Below, one piece after another: positions 7,433-15,334 of a stretch of 64,000 nucleotides of DNA (position 1 is the stretch's first letter; each line of letters starts with the position of its first letter). Under the pieces are notes generated by a model. The model was not told the origin of the DNA, made no database searches, and worked only from the letters and a program-made list of their open reading frames with translations. Origin of the DNA: Anaerofilum hominis (GTDB lineage Bacteria; Bacillota; Clostridia; Oscillospirales; Ruminococcaceae). The translations under genes and the position numbers were made by a program. The stretch lies in contig NZ_JACONZ010000003.1 of the NCBI RefSeq assembly GCF_014287275.1, positions 1-64,000 of the forward strand, written 5' to 3'.

Positions 7433-7498
7433 ATTTTAGGCCGGGAATGTGTGAAAACGCGGGACGAAATGTGTGAAAAAATCAAAAGGAATGTGTGA
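7433..7498 (-). promoter_or_regulatory. Efflux operon promoter with three 22-bp-spaced direct repeats
   Basis: Reading the + strand, AATGTGTGA occurs at 7446-7454, 7468-7476 and 7490-7498: three identical 9-base repeats with an exact 22-base period. On the gene strand (TCACACATT) the last copy ends shortly before a -10-like TAAAAT (7438-7433), and there is no good -35 box at that spacing. This is the layout of an activator-dependent promoter bound by a tandem-binding regulator, for example a response regulator of the OmpR or LytTR type. No such regulator gene lies next to it. Confidence 0.65.
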
Positions 7499-7580
7499 GA
7501 TTTGAGACAGCGCGGGGAAAGGAGATGGTTGCAGGAAAGAGAAAATTCGTGTATAATAAATAAGCCTTTCAACAAGATGA

Positions 7581-7657
7581 GGGCCTTTAGCTCAGCTGGT
7601 CAGAGCACTCGGCTCATAACCGATCGGTCCCGGGTTCGAATCCCTGAAGGCCCACCA
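7581..7657 (+). tRNA. tRNA with CAT anticodon (elongator Met, or Ile2 if lysidine-modified)
   Basis: Acceptor GGGCCTT (7581-7587) pairs with AAGGCCC (7647-7653); anticodon loop CTCATAA has CAT at 7615-7617; T-arm and encoded CCA (7655-7657) are intact. G1-C72 pairing excludes initiator tRNA. Elongator Met and Ile2 share the anticodon and cannot be separated with certainty here. The outermost anticodon-stem pair is a C-T mismatch. Confidence 0.9.
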
Positions 7658-7712
7658 AACGTACAAGGCAAAAAGACAGCTGCATCAAAATGCCCGTGTT
7701 TTCAAGCCTTGT

Positions 7713-7750
7713 GAGGCCCTCAACTTTAAAAAGTTGAGGGCCTCGAATTT
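7713..7750 (+). terminator. Intrinsic terminator of the CAT-anticodon tRNA
   Basis: GAGGCCCTCAACTT (7713-7726), loop TAAA, AAGTTGAGGGCCTC (7731-7744), a perfect 14-bp stem, then GAATTTT. Confidence 0.8.
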
Positions 7751-8093
7751 TAGATATCAACCTGTTCAAAAGTCGCCCCGGCCGTGGGGGCGGCGGACCC
7801 CGGCCCCGCGGGGACGCGCGGAGGGGAAAAAGGAAACAGAGGAAGCCGCCAAAGGCGGTCCCCGTGGGAGCATCCTTTTTAGGCGCGGGACCAGAAAAAG
7901 CGGACCGCCCGACTGATTTTGGGGGAGGCCCTCCGGCGCTGCGGCTCAGGTCGCTGATCTTTCGGCCGCTGCCGCGGCGGCCAGATCGGCGGCGGGCGGT
8001 CTGTACTGCGGTGAGAACCGGTTTCGGAACGGGGCGTCCAACTGCTGCAAAACAGCCCCCTGGGCCGATCCGGCAGGGGGCGGATAGCCGACA
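7751..8093. other. Gene-free GC-rich spacer
   Basis: Only a small CCGCC-AAA-GGCGG hairpin near 7845 stands out. Reading frames here lack ribosome binding sites and recognisable sequence. Confidence 0.4.
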
Positions 8094-8137
8094 AAAATAT
8101 CAGGAGGCCGGTCGATCGACCGGCCTCCTGATATTTT
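8094..8137 (-). terminator. Perfect 44-bp palindrome acting as (bidirectional) terminator
   Basis: Arms 8094-8115 and 8116-8137 are exact reverse complements with no spacer and have A4/T4 ends on both strands. It lies 67 bases beyond the stop codon of the diguanylate cyclase gene, so it most likely ends that transcript and may work in both directions. Confidence 0.7.
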
Positions 8138-8204
8138 GGAAAAGGGATCGCTTCGCCCCCAGGAACCGACGGTTTCTAAACCGGGCCCACACAGGAAAGC
8201 CGCG

Positions 8205-9410
8205 CTATTTCCCTTCCCGCCGGGACAGTTTATCCCGGTACATCTTCGCATCGGCCCGCCGCAGGGCTTCTCCGGCGGAGAGGCGTTCCTCCGCCTGCAG
8301 CGCCACGACCCCGAAGCTGATGGACGACCGATAGCTGGTGGCCGAGGCATGGAGCTTTTCCCGCACCCATTCCAGCAGAGTATCCGCCTCTGCTTCTGTC
8401 CGGCCGGGGAGGAGCAGCAGGAACTCGTCTCCGCCCAGCCGGGCCAGGGTATCACAGCCGGACAGGGCTTCAGAGAGCGCCCGCACCACCCGTAAGATGT
8501 ACTGGTCCCCCTCGTCATGGCCGTACTGGTCGTTGACCGACTTCAGCCGGTCGATATCCACAAAGCAGACGCAGCCAGGGCCGCCGGCGGCCAATTGGCG
8601 GTCCAGGGCCTCCAGCCCATAGCGCCGGTTGTGTACCTCGGTGAGGGCGTCGGTCGTAGCGGCCTCCTGCATGGCGTCCAGATCCTCCTGACTCTGCTCC
8701 AGTTTCTGCTCCAGCGTGTGGGATCTGGCCTTGTACTCCAGAAGCACGCTCATCCGCAGCGCGTGCAGGAGGGCTGTATAAAAAGCCCCAAAGAGCAGCA
8801 CGCCGGTGCAGAGCAGAAAAACCGCAGCCAGGGCCGAGTATGCCTGGCCGCTGTAGGAGACGCTGAGGATGAGCAGATAGACGTTGATGAGGGACATGGA
8901 CGTGGTGGCAAACAGGAGCTGACCGCTGTTTTTCAAAAGGAGCCGCAGAGCCGTCTGGTCCACGCCGCGGCGGAACACCTCCAGCAGTGCGGTCACCACA
9001 AGCAGGGTCAGGAAGACGCTGGAGGGGTAGCGCCGAAAAAATTCTTCCGGCGAGGAGATATCAAAGAGCAGGACGTAGAGCGCCGCTGCGATCATCTGGA
9101 CGTCCATCAGGTGAAAGAGAAAATTGCCGCTTCCGAATAGAAGCAGCACCGCCTGGCCCTGGAACATCATGCACAATTCCAAAAGGACCACGAGATAGAG
9201 GATGAGATAACTCAATAACATCGGCAGGCCCAGGACAAAGATCAGCGCCAGCAGTACGCAGTTGGCCAGGATGGAAAAGAGCTTGGACAGCCTGTGGTTT
9301 GGCCTCAGCTGCAGGATGGATGCGCTGAAAGAGAAAGCCCGCAGATCATATAAGATCAGGGCGGCAAAGGACAGAAAGAGAAAGATCAGGGAGCCCGGCT
9401 CTGTAGGCAT
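8205..9410 (-). CDS. Membrane diguanylate cyclase (GGDEF domain)
   Basis: A 401-residue membrane protein predicted to make c-di-GMP from two GTP. About seven hydrophobic helices fill residues 5-225, followed by a short coiled coil (about 228-250) and a C-terminal GGDEF domain with an intact GGDEF active site (326-330) and the FVDIDRLKSVND metal/GTP motif. The inhibitory I-site, normally RxxD five residues before GGDEF, reads SGCD here, so product inhibition is probably lost. I chose the ATG at 9410 because GGGAG lies before it; the open frame extends to 9473. It is flanked by non-coding DNA and carries no EAL domain. Confidence 0.88.
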   Translation of the reverse strand: MPTEPGSLIFLFLSFAALILYDLRAFSFSASILQLRPNHRLSKLFSILANCVLLALIFVLGLPMLLSYLILYLVVLLELCMMFQGQAVLLLFGSGNFLFHLMDVQMIAAALYVLLFDISSPEEFFRRYPSSVFLTLLVVTALLEVFRRGVDQTALRLLLKNSGQLLFATTSMSLINVYLLILSVSYSGQAYSALAAVFLLCTGVLLFGAFYTALLHALRMSVLLEYKARSHTLEQKLEQSQEDLDAMQEAATTDALTEVHNRRYGLEALDRQLAAGGPGCVCFVDIDRLKSVNDQYGHDEGDQYILRVVRALSEALSGCDTLARLGGDEFLLLLPGRTEAEADTLLEWVREKLHASATSYRSSISFGVVALQAEERLSAGEALRRADAKMYRDKLSRREGK

Positions 9411-10230
9411 ATAGGATCCACTCCCTTCCCGCCATCCTATGCGGGGCGGCGGCAGACCGTGCCGGAAGCGCACCGCCTTACACAGGGCCCCCTATCCGGC
9501 ATACTCTCCCCGCCGCTTCATGGCGTTTGACCGCTCTTCTGTCGGGACGGAAACGAAACTGCAGATCGATCAGGATACGATACGGCGCCGGGGGCGCTGC
9601 CCCCCTGCGCTGGACTCCGTTTCCAGGAGAGCGGGGATAGCGATTTTGCGCAGCTGTTCCTGCGGCGCGGGGCGGAACGCCGAAAAGGCGGCAATTGGAG
9701 CGCATTGCGGGGCCGGCCATCGGCGCAGCCCACGCGGATGGAAAGCGGCCGGCCCGGCAAAGCCGAGCTTGGCAGGACAGGGCAAAGCGCTTTTGAAACC
9801 GCCTTGCCAGCCCTACAGCACTCCCGCGGTGGTTTGCCTTGCGCTGCATCTTCAATGGCCCCCTTTGCGGTCATGTTTCCTACTGCGGACCCGGCTTTGG
9901 CTTTTGGCGCTTTTTATTTTGCGCGGATTTGGTGTCCTCCTTTGAGGGAGCCGCATGGCGCCCGGGCCCTTTTTTCAAATCCATCTTTTTCGGGTGTGCG
10001 CGGCCTCATCCCTTGTCCTGTGCTGCGCAAGCTTATTCGCCCCCAGGCGGGCCCATTGCTTTTGATGCGCCTGGTTCTGCGCCGTGCAAACATGCAGAGG
10101 GGGGATCCTCCCTTCTGGAATGGGCGCCTTGAAATTCAGGAAAGGCGCGGTCCGCCCTGCCTGCGGCCTGATTGGAAACGAAAGCAGGGCGGTGCGCCGG
10201 CCATCCTGCCGCATTTTTGCAAAAAATAGC
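9411..10230. other. Gene-free stretch upstream of blaI
   Basis: About 800 bases without a supportable gene. The reading frames on either strand have no ribosome binding sites and no family features. The diguanylate cyclase promoter should lie at its left end on the minus strand but I see no convincing boxes. Confidence 0.4.
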
Positions 10231-10284
10231 TTGACAAATCACTACGTCATATGTAGTATAATAATAAAAAACTACAAATGTAGT
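10231..10284 (+). promoter_or_regulatory. blaI promoter with two BlaI-type operators
   Basis: TTGACA (10231-10236) with TAGTAT (10254-10259) at 17 bases, or TATAAT (10257-10262) at 20. Two dyads of the BlaI/MecI kind overlap the promoter: ACTAC-N7-GTAGT (10241-10257) between the boxes and ACTAC-AAAT-GTAGT (10271-10284) near the start of transcription. Both contain TAC..GTA half sites, so autorepression by the following gene is expected. Confidence 0.8.
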
Positions 10285-10299
10285 AAAAGGAGGGCAACG

Positions 10300-10680
10300 A
10301 TGCAGCGCTTACCTGATTCTGAGCTGGATATTATGATGTGCCTTTGGGAGGCAAAGGGGGCTGTGCCGCGTTTTTATTTTGATGAAAAGCTGCGGCACAA
10401 AAATCTCAACGCGAATACCGTCAACACCTATCTGGCACGGCTGGAAAGCAAAGGTTTTGTGGCCTGCGAGAAAAGAGGGCGCAGCAACTACTATACGCAG
10501 CTTGTGCGGCGGGATGCGTATCTGGCGTTCGAGGGCACGACCATGCTGGGGAAGCTCTATCAGAACTCTCTCAAAAATCTGGTGGCGGCATTGGCGGATG
10601 CGAACGCCCTAAAAGACGCCGACATTGAAGAACTTCACACTTTGCTGGAAACCCTGCGGGAGGGCGGTGGCGCACGGTGA
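10300..10680 (+). CDS. BlaI/MecI-family transcriptional repressor
   Basis: A 126-residue winged-helix repressor. The N-terminus LPDSELDIMMCLWE is the BlaI hallmark, followed by a recognition helix region (NANTVNTYLARLESKGFV) and a C-terminal dimerisation helix. BlaI proteins repress a target operon until cleaved through signalling by the membrane protease BlaR1. The ATG at 10300 follows AGGAGGG. Its stop overlaps the GTG start of blaR1 (GTGA), so the two are translationally coupled. No beta-lactamase gene lies in the window, so the regulated target is unknown. Confidence 0.88.
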   Translation: MQRLPDSELDIMMCLWEAKGAVPRFYFDEKLRHKNLNANTVNTYLARLESKGFVACEKRGRSNYYTQLVRRDAYLAFEGTTMLGKLYQNSLKNLVAALADANALKDADIEELHTLLETLREGGGAR

Positions 10681-12251
10681 ACGATTTGCTTTTTGCGATG
10701 GCAGAGACTTCCCTGACCAGCAGCATTGCCGTTGTCGTTCTGTTTATCCTCAGCCCTGTTTTAAGCAAACGGTATACGGCCCGGCTGCGGGTCATGCTTT
10801 GGGCGGCGGTGGCTGTGCGTCTCTTGATCCCCGTCCATTTTACGCTTGCTGCGCCGCCGGTGCAGGTGCGTGTTCCCAACGAACTCTTCACCCCTTTAGA
10901 GGCTTCCCGGCTGTCCGGCAATGGCGGCGTTCTAACTGGACCCTCCGCCAATAGGGATGCCGGGTTTGGAAATAGAACATCGTTCTCCTGGATACACATC
11001 TTGTTTTTGGTGTGGCTGGCCGGCGCCGTATGTGTGCTGGTATTCCAGGTCCTGTCCAACCATCGCCTGTCAAAGCGCTTGCGCCGGTATGCGTCCGCGC
11101 CGGGAAATAACGATCTGGCGCAGTACCATCATGTAATTGGGCAAACCGGCATGAAGCGCGCCCCTGCTTTGTTCTGCTGTCCGATCATACCGACCCCTGT
11201 GTTGGCGGGCATATGGAGCCCGGCTATCTATCTTCCCCAAAAGGAATATGCTGACGCGGAACTGCGGCTGATCTTATGCCACGAACTGACGCACTACAAA
11301 AGAAAGGATGTATGGATAAAATAGCTGCTGCTGGCGGCAGCGGCGATCCACTGGTTCAACCCGTTCGTCTGGCTGATGGCCCGGAGAGCGGGAACGGATA
11401 TGGAACTGGCTTGTGATGAAATGGTATTGAGAGGCCTGGATCGCGCGCACCGCGCAGCCTATGGGCAAACGATATTGGCCGCCGCAGGAAAAGAAGCGTT
11501 CCGCCCGGGGGCGGCCACACAGTTTGGGGGCGACAAAAATATCATGAAAAAACGGATCGTAAACCTGTTTGATCTCAGCCGGAAACGAAAAGGACCCGCG
11601 GTGCTTGCGGGGTTTCTTTGCCTGCTTCTATTGTCGGGAGGGCTTGTCGCCTGTGTGCCGCAAAAGCCCGGTACAGGCAATGCTTCTGCGGCCGGCCCCG
11701 ACAGCAGCCAGCCGTCCGCCGCCGGCGGTCCCTCCGCAGATCCAGCCGCGCGGCAAACAGTCGGGGGGACCGTTACGATCGATAGCGTGCGCATTTTGCT
11801 TTACGACAACGACCCTCAAGCGCCTTATATCAAAGATATATTTACCAACAATACGGACCACACCATCGTTGGATGGTCCAGCGGGATGCTGGCATTTGAC
11901 GCAGCGGGCGACCCCCTGCAGCCGGATTGGTATGCGATGGATAGCAGCACGGAACGCAGTTACGAAAACGTGAGCAATATTCCGCCCTATTTGGCATCGG
12001 AGTATGTCATCGCACCGGGGAAAACACACGATGTAAACGGCGGCTGGTCGATTTTTAACGAAGTGGATGCGGATGGTACCTGTGCCGTGGCTTACGCGCT
12101 CTATTGTTTCAAAGAGATCACTTTTGAGGATGGAACGGTTTGGATAAACCCCGATTATGATGCGTGGATAAGCAATTATGCGGGTAAAAGGGTGGATGTG
12201 GCGGTACTGGAATCCTATTATTCTTCTGAACAGGCAACCGTGACCCTATAG
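10677..12251 (+). pseudogene. BlaR1/M56-family sensor metalloprotease interrupted by an in-frame TAG
   Basis: One frame of 525 codons is broken only by TAG at 11322-11324 (codon 216). Before it are transmembrane helices and the M56 zinc motif HELTH (202-206) followed by KRKDVWIK. After it the same frame resumes with LLLAAAAIHWFNPFVWLM and MELACDE, the expected continuation including the third zinc-ligand region, then a helix ending in LSGGLVAC and a ~160-residue extracellular domain unlike the penicillin-binding sensor of classical BlaR1. M56 relatives usually have a residue such as Trp here, so a TGG-to-TAG change is the simplest cause. If real, the peptide stops inside the protease domain; read-through or a sequencing error are alternatives. 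Confidence 0.75.
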
Positions 12252-12596
12252 CCGTTCCCAGGTCCTTCGCATATTGGCCTCGCCCTGTTTTGGGAGGAGG
12301 CCCTTTGCCCCCTGCGCTCCAAGACCGCCTGTATCGGGGAGCAGGGGGGGGACGGCGGCGAACCGCCCCATACACCAATATTTACACATTGGGATCGCTC
12401 CTGACGCAGGGACGCCTGTTGCCCCTCTCACAGCCGCAGCCGTTCCGGCCGGGGTCCCTGAGGGCCGGTCGGGCCCGCCGCGCCGCCGGAGGACACACCG
12501 CGGAAGAAAGCGCGGGCTGCGCCCCGCCCGTTCCCGCCGCGGGCGCGCGGCCCGCGTTGCCGCCGGTGTTCCCGCCGCGTCGCCCGGCCGCCGGGC
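12252..12596. other. Gene-free spacer
   Basis: Very GC-rich DNA between the blaR1 stop and the T-box promoter. I see no terminator with a T-run, no ribosome binding site and no recognisable peptide in any frame. Confidence 0.4.
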
Positions 12597-12625
12597 TTGA
12601 CAAAGCGGCGGGAAACGCATATAAT
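12597..12625 (+). promoter_or_regulatory. Promoter of the T-box leader
   Basis: TTGACA (12597-12602), exactly 17 bases, TATAAT (12620-12625): a full consensus vegetative promoter. Transcription should start near 12632, at the 5' edge of the T-box. Confidence 0.85.
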
Positions 12626-12631
12626 AAGCAA

Positions 12632-12918
12632 AACCAAAAAGCAAAACCGATGAGCAAGAGGAAGTACGCACGGAGAGCAAGCCTGCCAGAGAGCCGCGGA
12701 GGGTGGGACCGCGGCGGTGAGCGCCGTGCCGAATGGCCTTGCGAGGGCAGCGTGAACGGCAACCGCCCAGTAGCGCCCGCCGGGGACCCCATCCGTTATC
12801 AAAGGGGCGCGCATGACCGTGCGTGAAGAGGGGACGCCGCACAAAGGCGGCGTCAATCCGGGTGGTACCGCAGAAGCGACAGCTTTTGTCCCAGAGATGG
12901 GGCGAGAGCTGTTTTTTT
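12632..12918 (+). promoter_or_regulatory. T-box riboswitch with terminator
   Basis: The T-box core GGGTGGTACCGC is at 12860-12871. Right after it is an intrinsic terminator: ACAGCT (12879-12884) with inner GTCCC/GGGGC pairing to AGCTGT (12907-12912), then T7. Upstream, the stem I hallmarks AGTA (12663-12666) and AGAGAGCC (about 12688-12695) are present. Opposite AGTA lies GAACGGCAAC (12754-12763): the specifier could be GGC (Gly, followed by A) or AAC (Asn). T-boxes sense uncharged tRNA and let transcription continue. It controls the amidohydrolase gene starting about 260 bases further on. Confidence 0.88.
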
Positions 12919-13175
12919 GTGGCCTGTCCCGGACGGCAGCCCGGCCCGGATGGATGCGGACGGCCCTGCGGCTGCCGCAGGAGAAGAGACCAGATACAGG
13001 GAGGGCGGCATAGATGATAGAGATCGGCGGACTTGGGCTGCGCCGCGCGGCCGGCGCAGGCACGGCGCGCAAGCGGCGATGGCGCACGGGCCGGTAGGAG
13101 CAGTAAAGCAGACCCGCCGCAGCCAGGCGCTGTGGAGCGGCACAGAATAATAAAGAGAGAAAGAGTGTGATCACA

Positions 13176-14357
13176 ATGACAGATTATAAAGCGGCCGCCC
13201 AGGCCATGCGCGGCGAGATCATCGAAAACCGGCGCACGCTTCACGGTTTTGCGGAGACGGGGTTCGACCTGCCCCGGACCACAGCTTTTGTGGAAGAGGC
13301 GCTGCGCTCTTATGGCCTGGAGCCGAAAAGGGTGGGCAGAGCGGGCGTCAGCTGCATGATCGGCAGGGAGGGGGGCAGCACGCTGCTGCTGCGCGGGGAC
13401 ATGGACGCGCTGCCCATGGAGGAAAAGACCGGCCTGCCCTTTGCGGCGGACAACGGCAACTGTCACTCCTGCGGGCACGACTGCCACACCTCGATGCTGC
13501 TGGCGGCGGCAAAACTCCTCAAGCAGAGCGAGGACGAGCTGAACGGACAGGTCAAGCTGATGTTTCAGCCCGCGGAGGAAAAGCTGGCCGGGGCGCAGGA
13601 TATGCTGGAAAACGGTATTCTGGAAAACCCGCAGGTGGACGCGGCGCTGGCCATGCACATCATGGTGGGCGGCGGGGACACCAGCGAGCCGGGACATATC
13701 TCCTACAAGCGGGGCTGCGCGACTTTCTCCGGCGATGCGGTGCGGATCACCGTGACCGGCAAGGACGCCCACGGCAGCATGCCCCATGCCGGGGTGGACG
13801 CCATCAATATCGCGGCACATATCGTGATCGCGCTGCAGGAGATCCTGGCGCGGGAGATCCCCTGCGAGGAGCAGTCGGTGGTGCTGGTGGGCATGATCAA
13901 CGGCGGCAGCAGCTGCAACACGCTGTCGGGCAGCTGTGTGCTGGAGGCCTCGGTGCGCGCCGCCTCGCGGGAGAGCAGGGACTTTTTGAAGCGGCGGGTA
14001 AAAGAGATCAGCGAGTCGGTGGCGGCCACTTTCCGCGGCAGCGCGCTGGTGGAATTCGTATACGGGATGCCCTCTCTTTACAATGAAGAGGGCATGTGCG
14101 ACGAAATGGGCGGCTATTGCCGCGAGCTGCTGGGGGAAGACGCGGTGAGCGAGCTGGAGGGGATGTCCGGCTCAGAGGATTTTACAGCCATTGCCGAGCG
14201 GGTGCCGTCCGTGTACCTGCATTTGGGGGCGGGCAGCATGGCGGGGGGCCATGCCTGTGGGATGCATAACCCGGGCATGACCCCGGACGAGTCGGTGCTG
14301 CCCACCGGCGCGGCGATCTACGCCTACTGCGCCGCGCGTTATCTGCAGCAGCATTGA
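13176..14357 (+). CDS. M20D-family metal-dependent amidohydrolase (N-acyl-amino-acid hydrolase type)
   Basis: A 393-residue cytoplasmic hydrolase of the hippuricase/IAA-amino-acid hydrolase group, which cleaves N-acylated amino acids or peptides. Metal and catalytic motifs are intact: RGDMDALP (73-80), CGHDCH (99-104), QPAEE (131-135), the AMHIM histidine, and CGMHNPGMTPDE near the C-terminus. The ATG at 13176 is preferred; an in-frame GTG at 13167 is possible. The gene is downstream of a T-box, so it should be induced when one tRNA is uncharged, consistent with release of an amino acid from an acylated or peptide form. The 12919-13175 spacer between terminator and gene is unusually long. Confidence 0.87.
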   Translation: MTDYKAAAQAMRGEIIENRRTLHGFAETGFDLPRTTAFVEEALRSYGLEPKRVGRAGVSCMIGREGGSTLLLRGDMDALPMEEKTGLPFAADNGNCHSCGHDCHTSMLLAAAKLLKQSEDELNGQVKLMFQPAEEKLAGAQDMLENGILENPQVDAALAMHIMVGGGDTSEPGHISYKRGCATFSGDAVRITVTGKDAHGSMPHAGVDAINIAAHIVIALQEILAREIPCEEQSVVLVGMINGGSSCNTLSGSCVLEASVRAASRESRDFLKRRVKEISESVAATFRGSALVEFVYGMPSLYNEEGMCDEMGGYCRELLGEDAVSELEGMSGSEDFTAIAERVPSVYLHLGAGSMAGGHACGMHNPGMTPDESVLPTGAAIYAYCAARYLQQH

Positions 14358-14414
14358 CCTTGCAGAGGGGGACTCTGCAAAAGAGCGCACCCGCAAAAAT
14401 GCAGGGAAGCGCGG

Positions 14415-14467
14415 AAAGATCAGCCCGGCGGGTCTTAAGAGACCTGCCGGGCTGATCTTTTTTGTTT
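14415..14467 (+). terminator. Intrinsic terminator of the amidohydrolase gene
   Basis: Arms 14415-14435 and 14440-14460 give a 21-bp stem with one G-U pair and a TAAG loop, then a T-run. Confidence 0.88.
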
Positions 14468-15180
14468 GCCGGGGCAGAGGCGCCCTCTCCCGCCTTGCAG
14501 GGGCAGGCGGAAAACTTCCGCATCGCAGGGGCGGGGAGAGGCGAAAAACCATAAGCAGGCAGCCCTTTGCCGCGGAGGGAGCATTGAGCAGGACCGCAAG
14601 CGCCCGATCGTGGGCGATACGGCGCATGCGGCGGCGGAGAGGGGAGCCGGTCAACTGGGAGGTGTGTCGGCAGCATGGTCCTTTGGGGCGGCGGCTTTAC
14701 CGCAGCGTCTGCCCTTTTTAAGCAGGCGCTCTGCCGCCGGCAGCGGCGGGCGGCCCGAAAGCACCGCAGCGTGGGACGCAGGCAAAACGGGCTGCTCCCG
14801 AAGAGAAAACGCCGGGGAACGGGAGGCCGGCCCGTTCGCAGGCCGTGGCCGCAGGGGGACGAGCGGGAGAGGCGGTCCCTCTTTAAGGCCGTCTGCCGAC
14901 CAAGGACCTTGCAGCCCCGGCCCAAAGCCGCCCGCGCCGCCGGCGGGCGCGTGGGCCCCGGCAGGGAAAAGCGCCTTTTCCCACGGAGAGGTTGATTTTG
15001 GCCGCGCCTCCTCTTTGCCGCGGCCCGCGCAGGCCCGATAGGGCAAGGAGACCGGCAGGAAGTCTCCTCCATACCGCAAAAAGGTCACAAAACAGAGCGG
15101 ATTCTACAGTATCAGGTCAAATTTTACACCATACTTGAAAAAGTAAAATAAATTTTGGGCAAAAAGCAAAAATTTATTAC
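14468..15180. other. Gene-free stretch, GC-rich then sharply AT-rich
   Basis: 14468-15080 is GC-rich with no supportable gene. From about 15085 the composition turns AT-rich, marking the upstream region of the Spo0A-like gene. Confidence 0.4.
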
Positions 15181-15184
15181 AAAA

Positions 15185-15224
15185 ATGGTAATATATTGCA
15201 ATTTATTCCAATATATGGTAATCT
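15185..15224 (+). promoter_or_regulatory. Promoter/operator region of the Spo0A-like gene
   Basis: Direct repeats ATGGTAAT at 15185-15192 and 15215-15222 flank an inverted repeat TATATTG (15192-15198)/CAATATA (15209-15215). A possible promoter, TTGCAA (15197-15202) - 16 bases - TAATCT (15219-15224), overlaps these elements, suggesting a regulator-bound promoter. The pairing of boxes is tentative. Confidence 0.45.
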
Positions 15225-15334
15225 AAAAAAGCGGAAACACCACCCCTTGTGGAATGTGGAGAAAGGGACCCGGACAACGGGCAAAATTGTTTTGCCGGGG
15301 GCGGCAATAAAATAAGTGAGAGGAATGTGGAAAC

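Noticed and set aside
4443..7439. 998-codon open frame on the plus strand
   Set aside because: It mirrors the efflux operon on the other strand; high GC keeps the antisense frame open. No family features.
11322..11324. Pyrrolysine or selenocysteine recoding of the TAG in blaR1
   Set aside because: Selenocysteine uses TGA, and no pyrrolysine gene or stimulatory structure is seen; a nonsense mutation is simpler.
12246..13820. 524-codon minus-strand frame
   Set aside because: It runs antisense through the T-box leader and the amidohydrolase gene and has no ribosome binding site.
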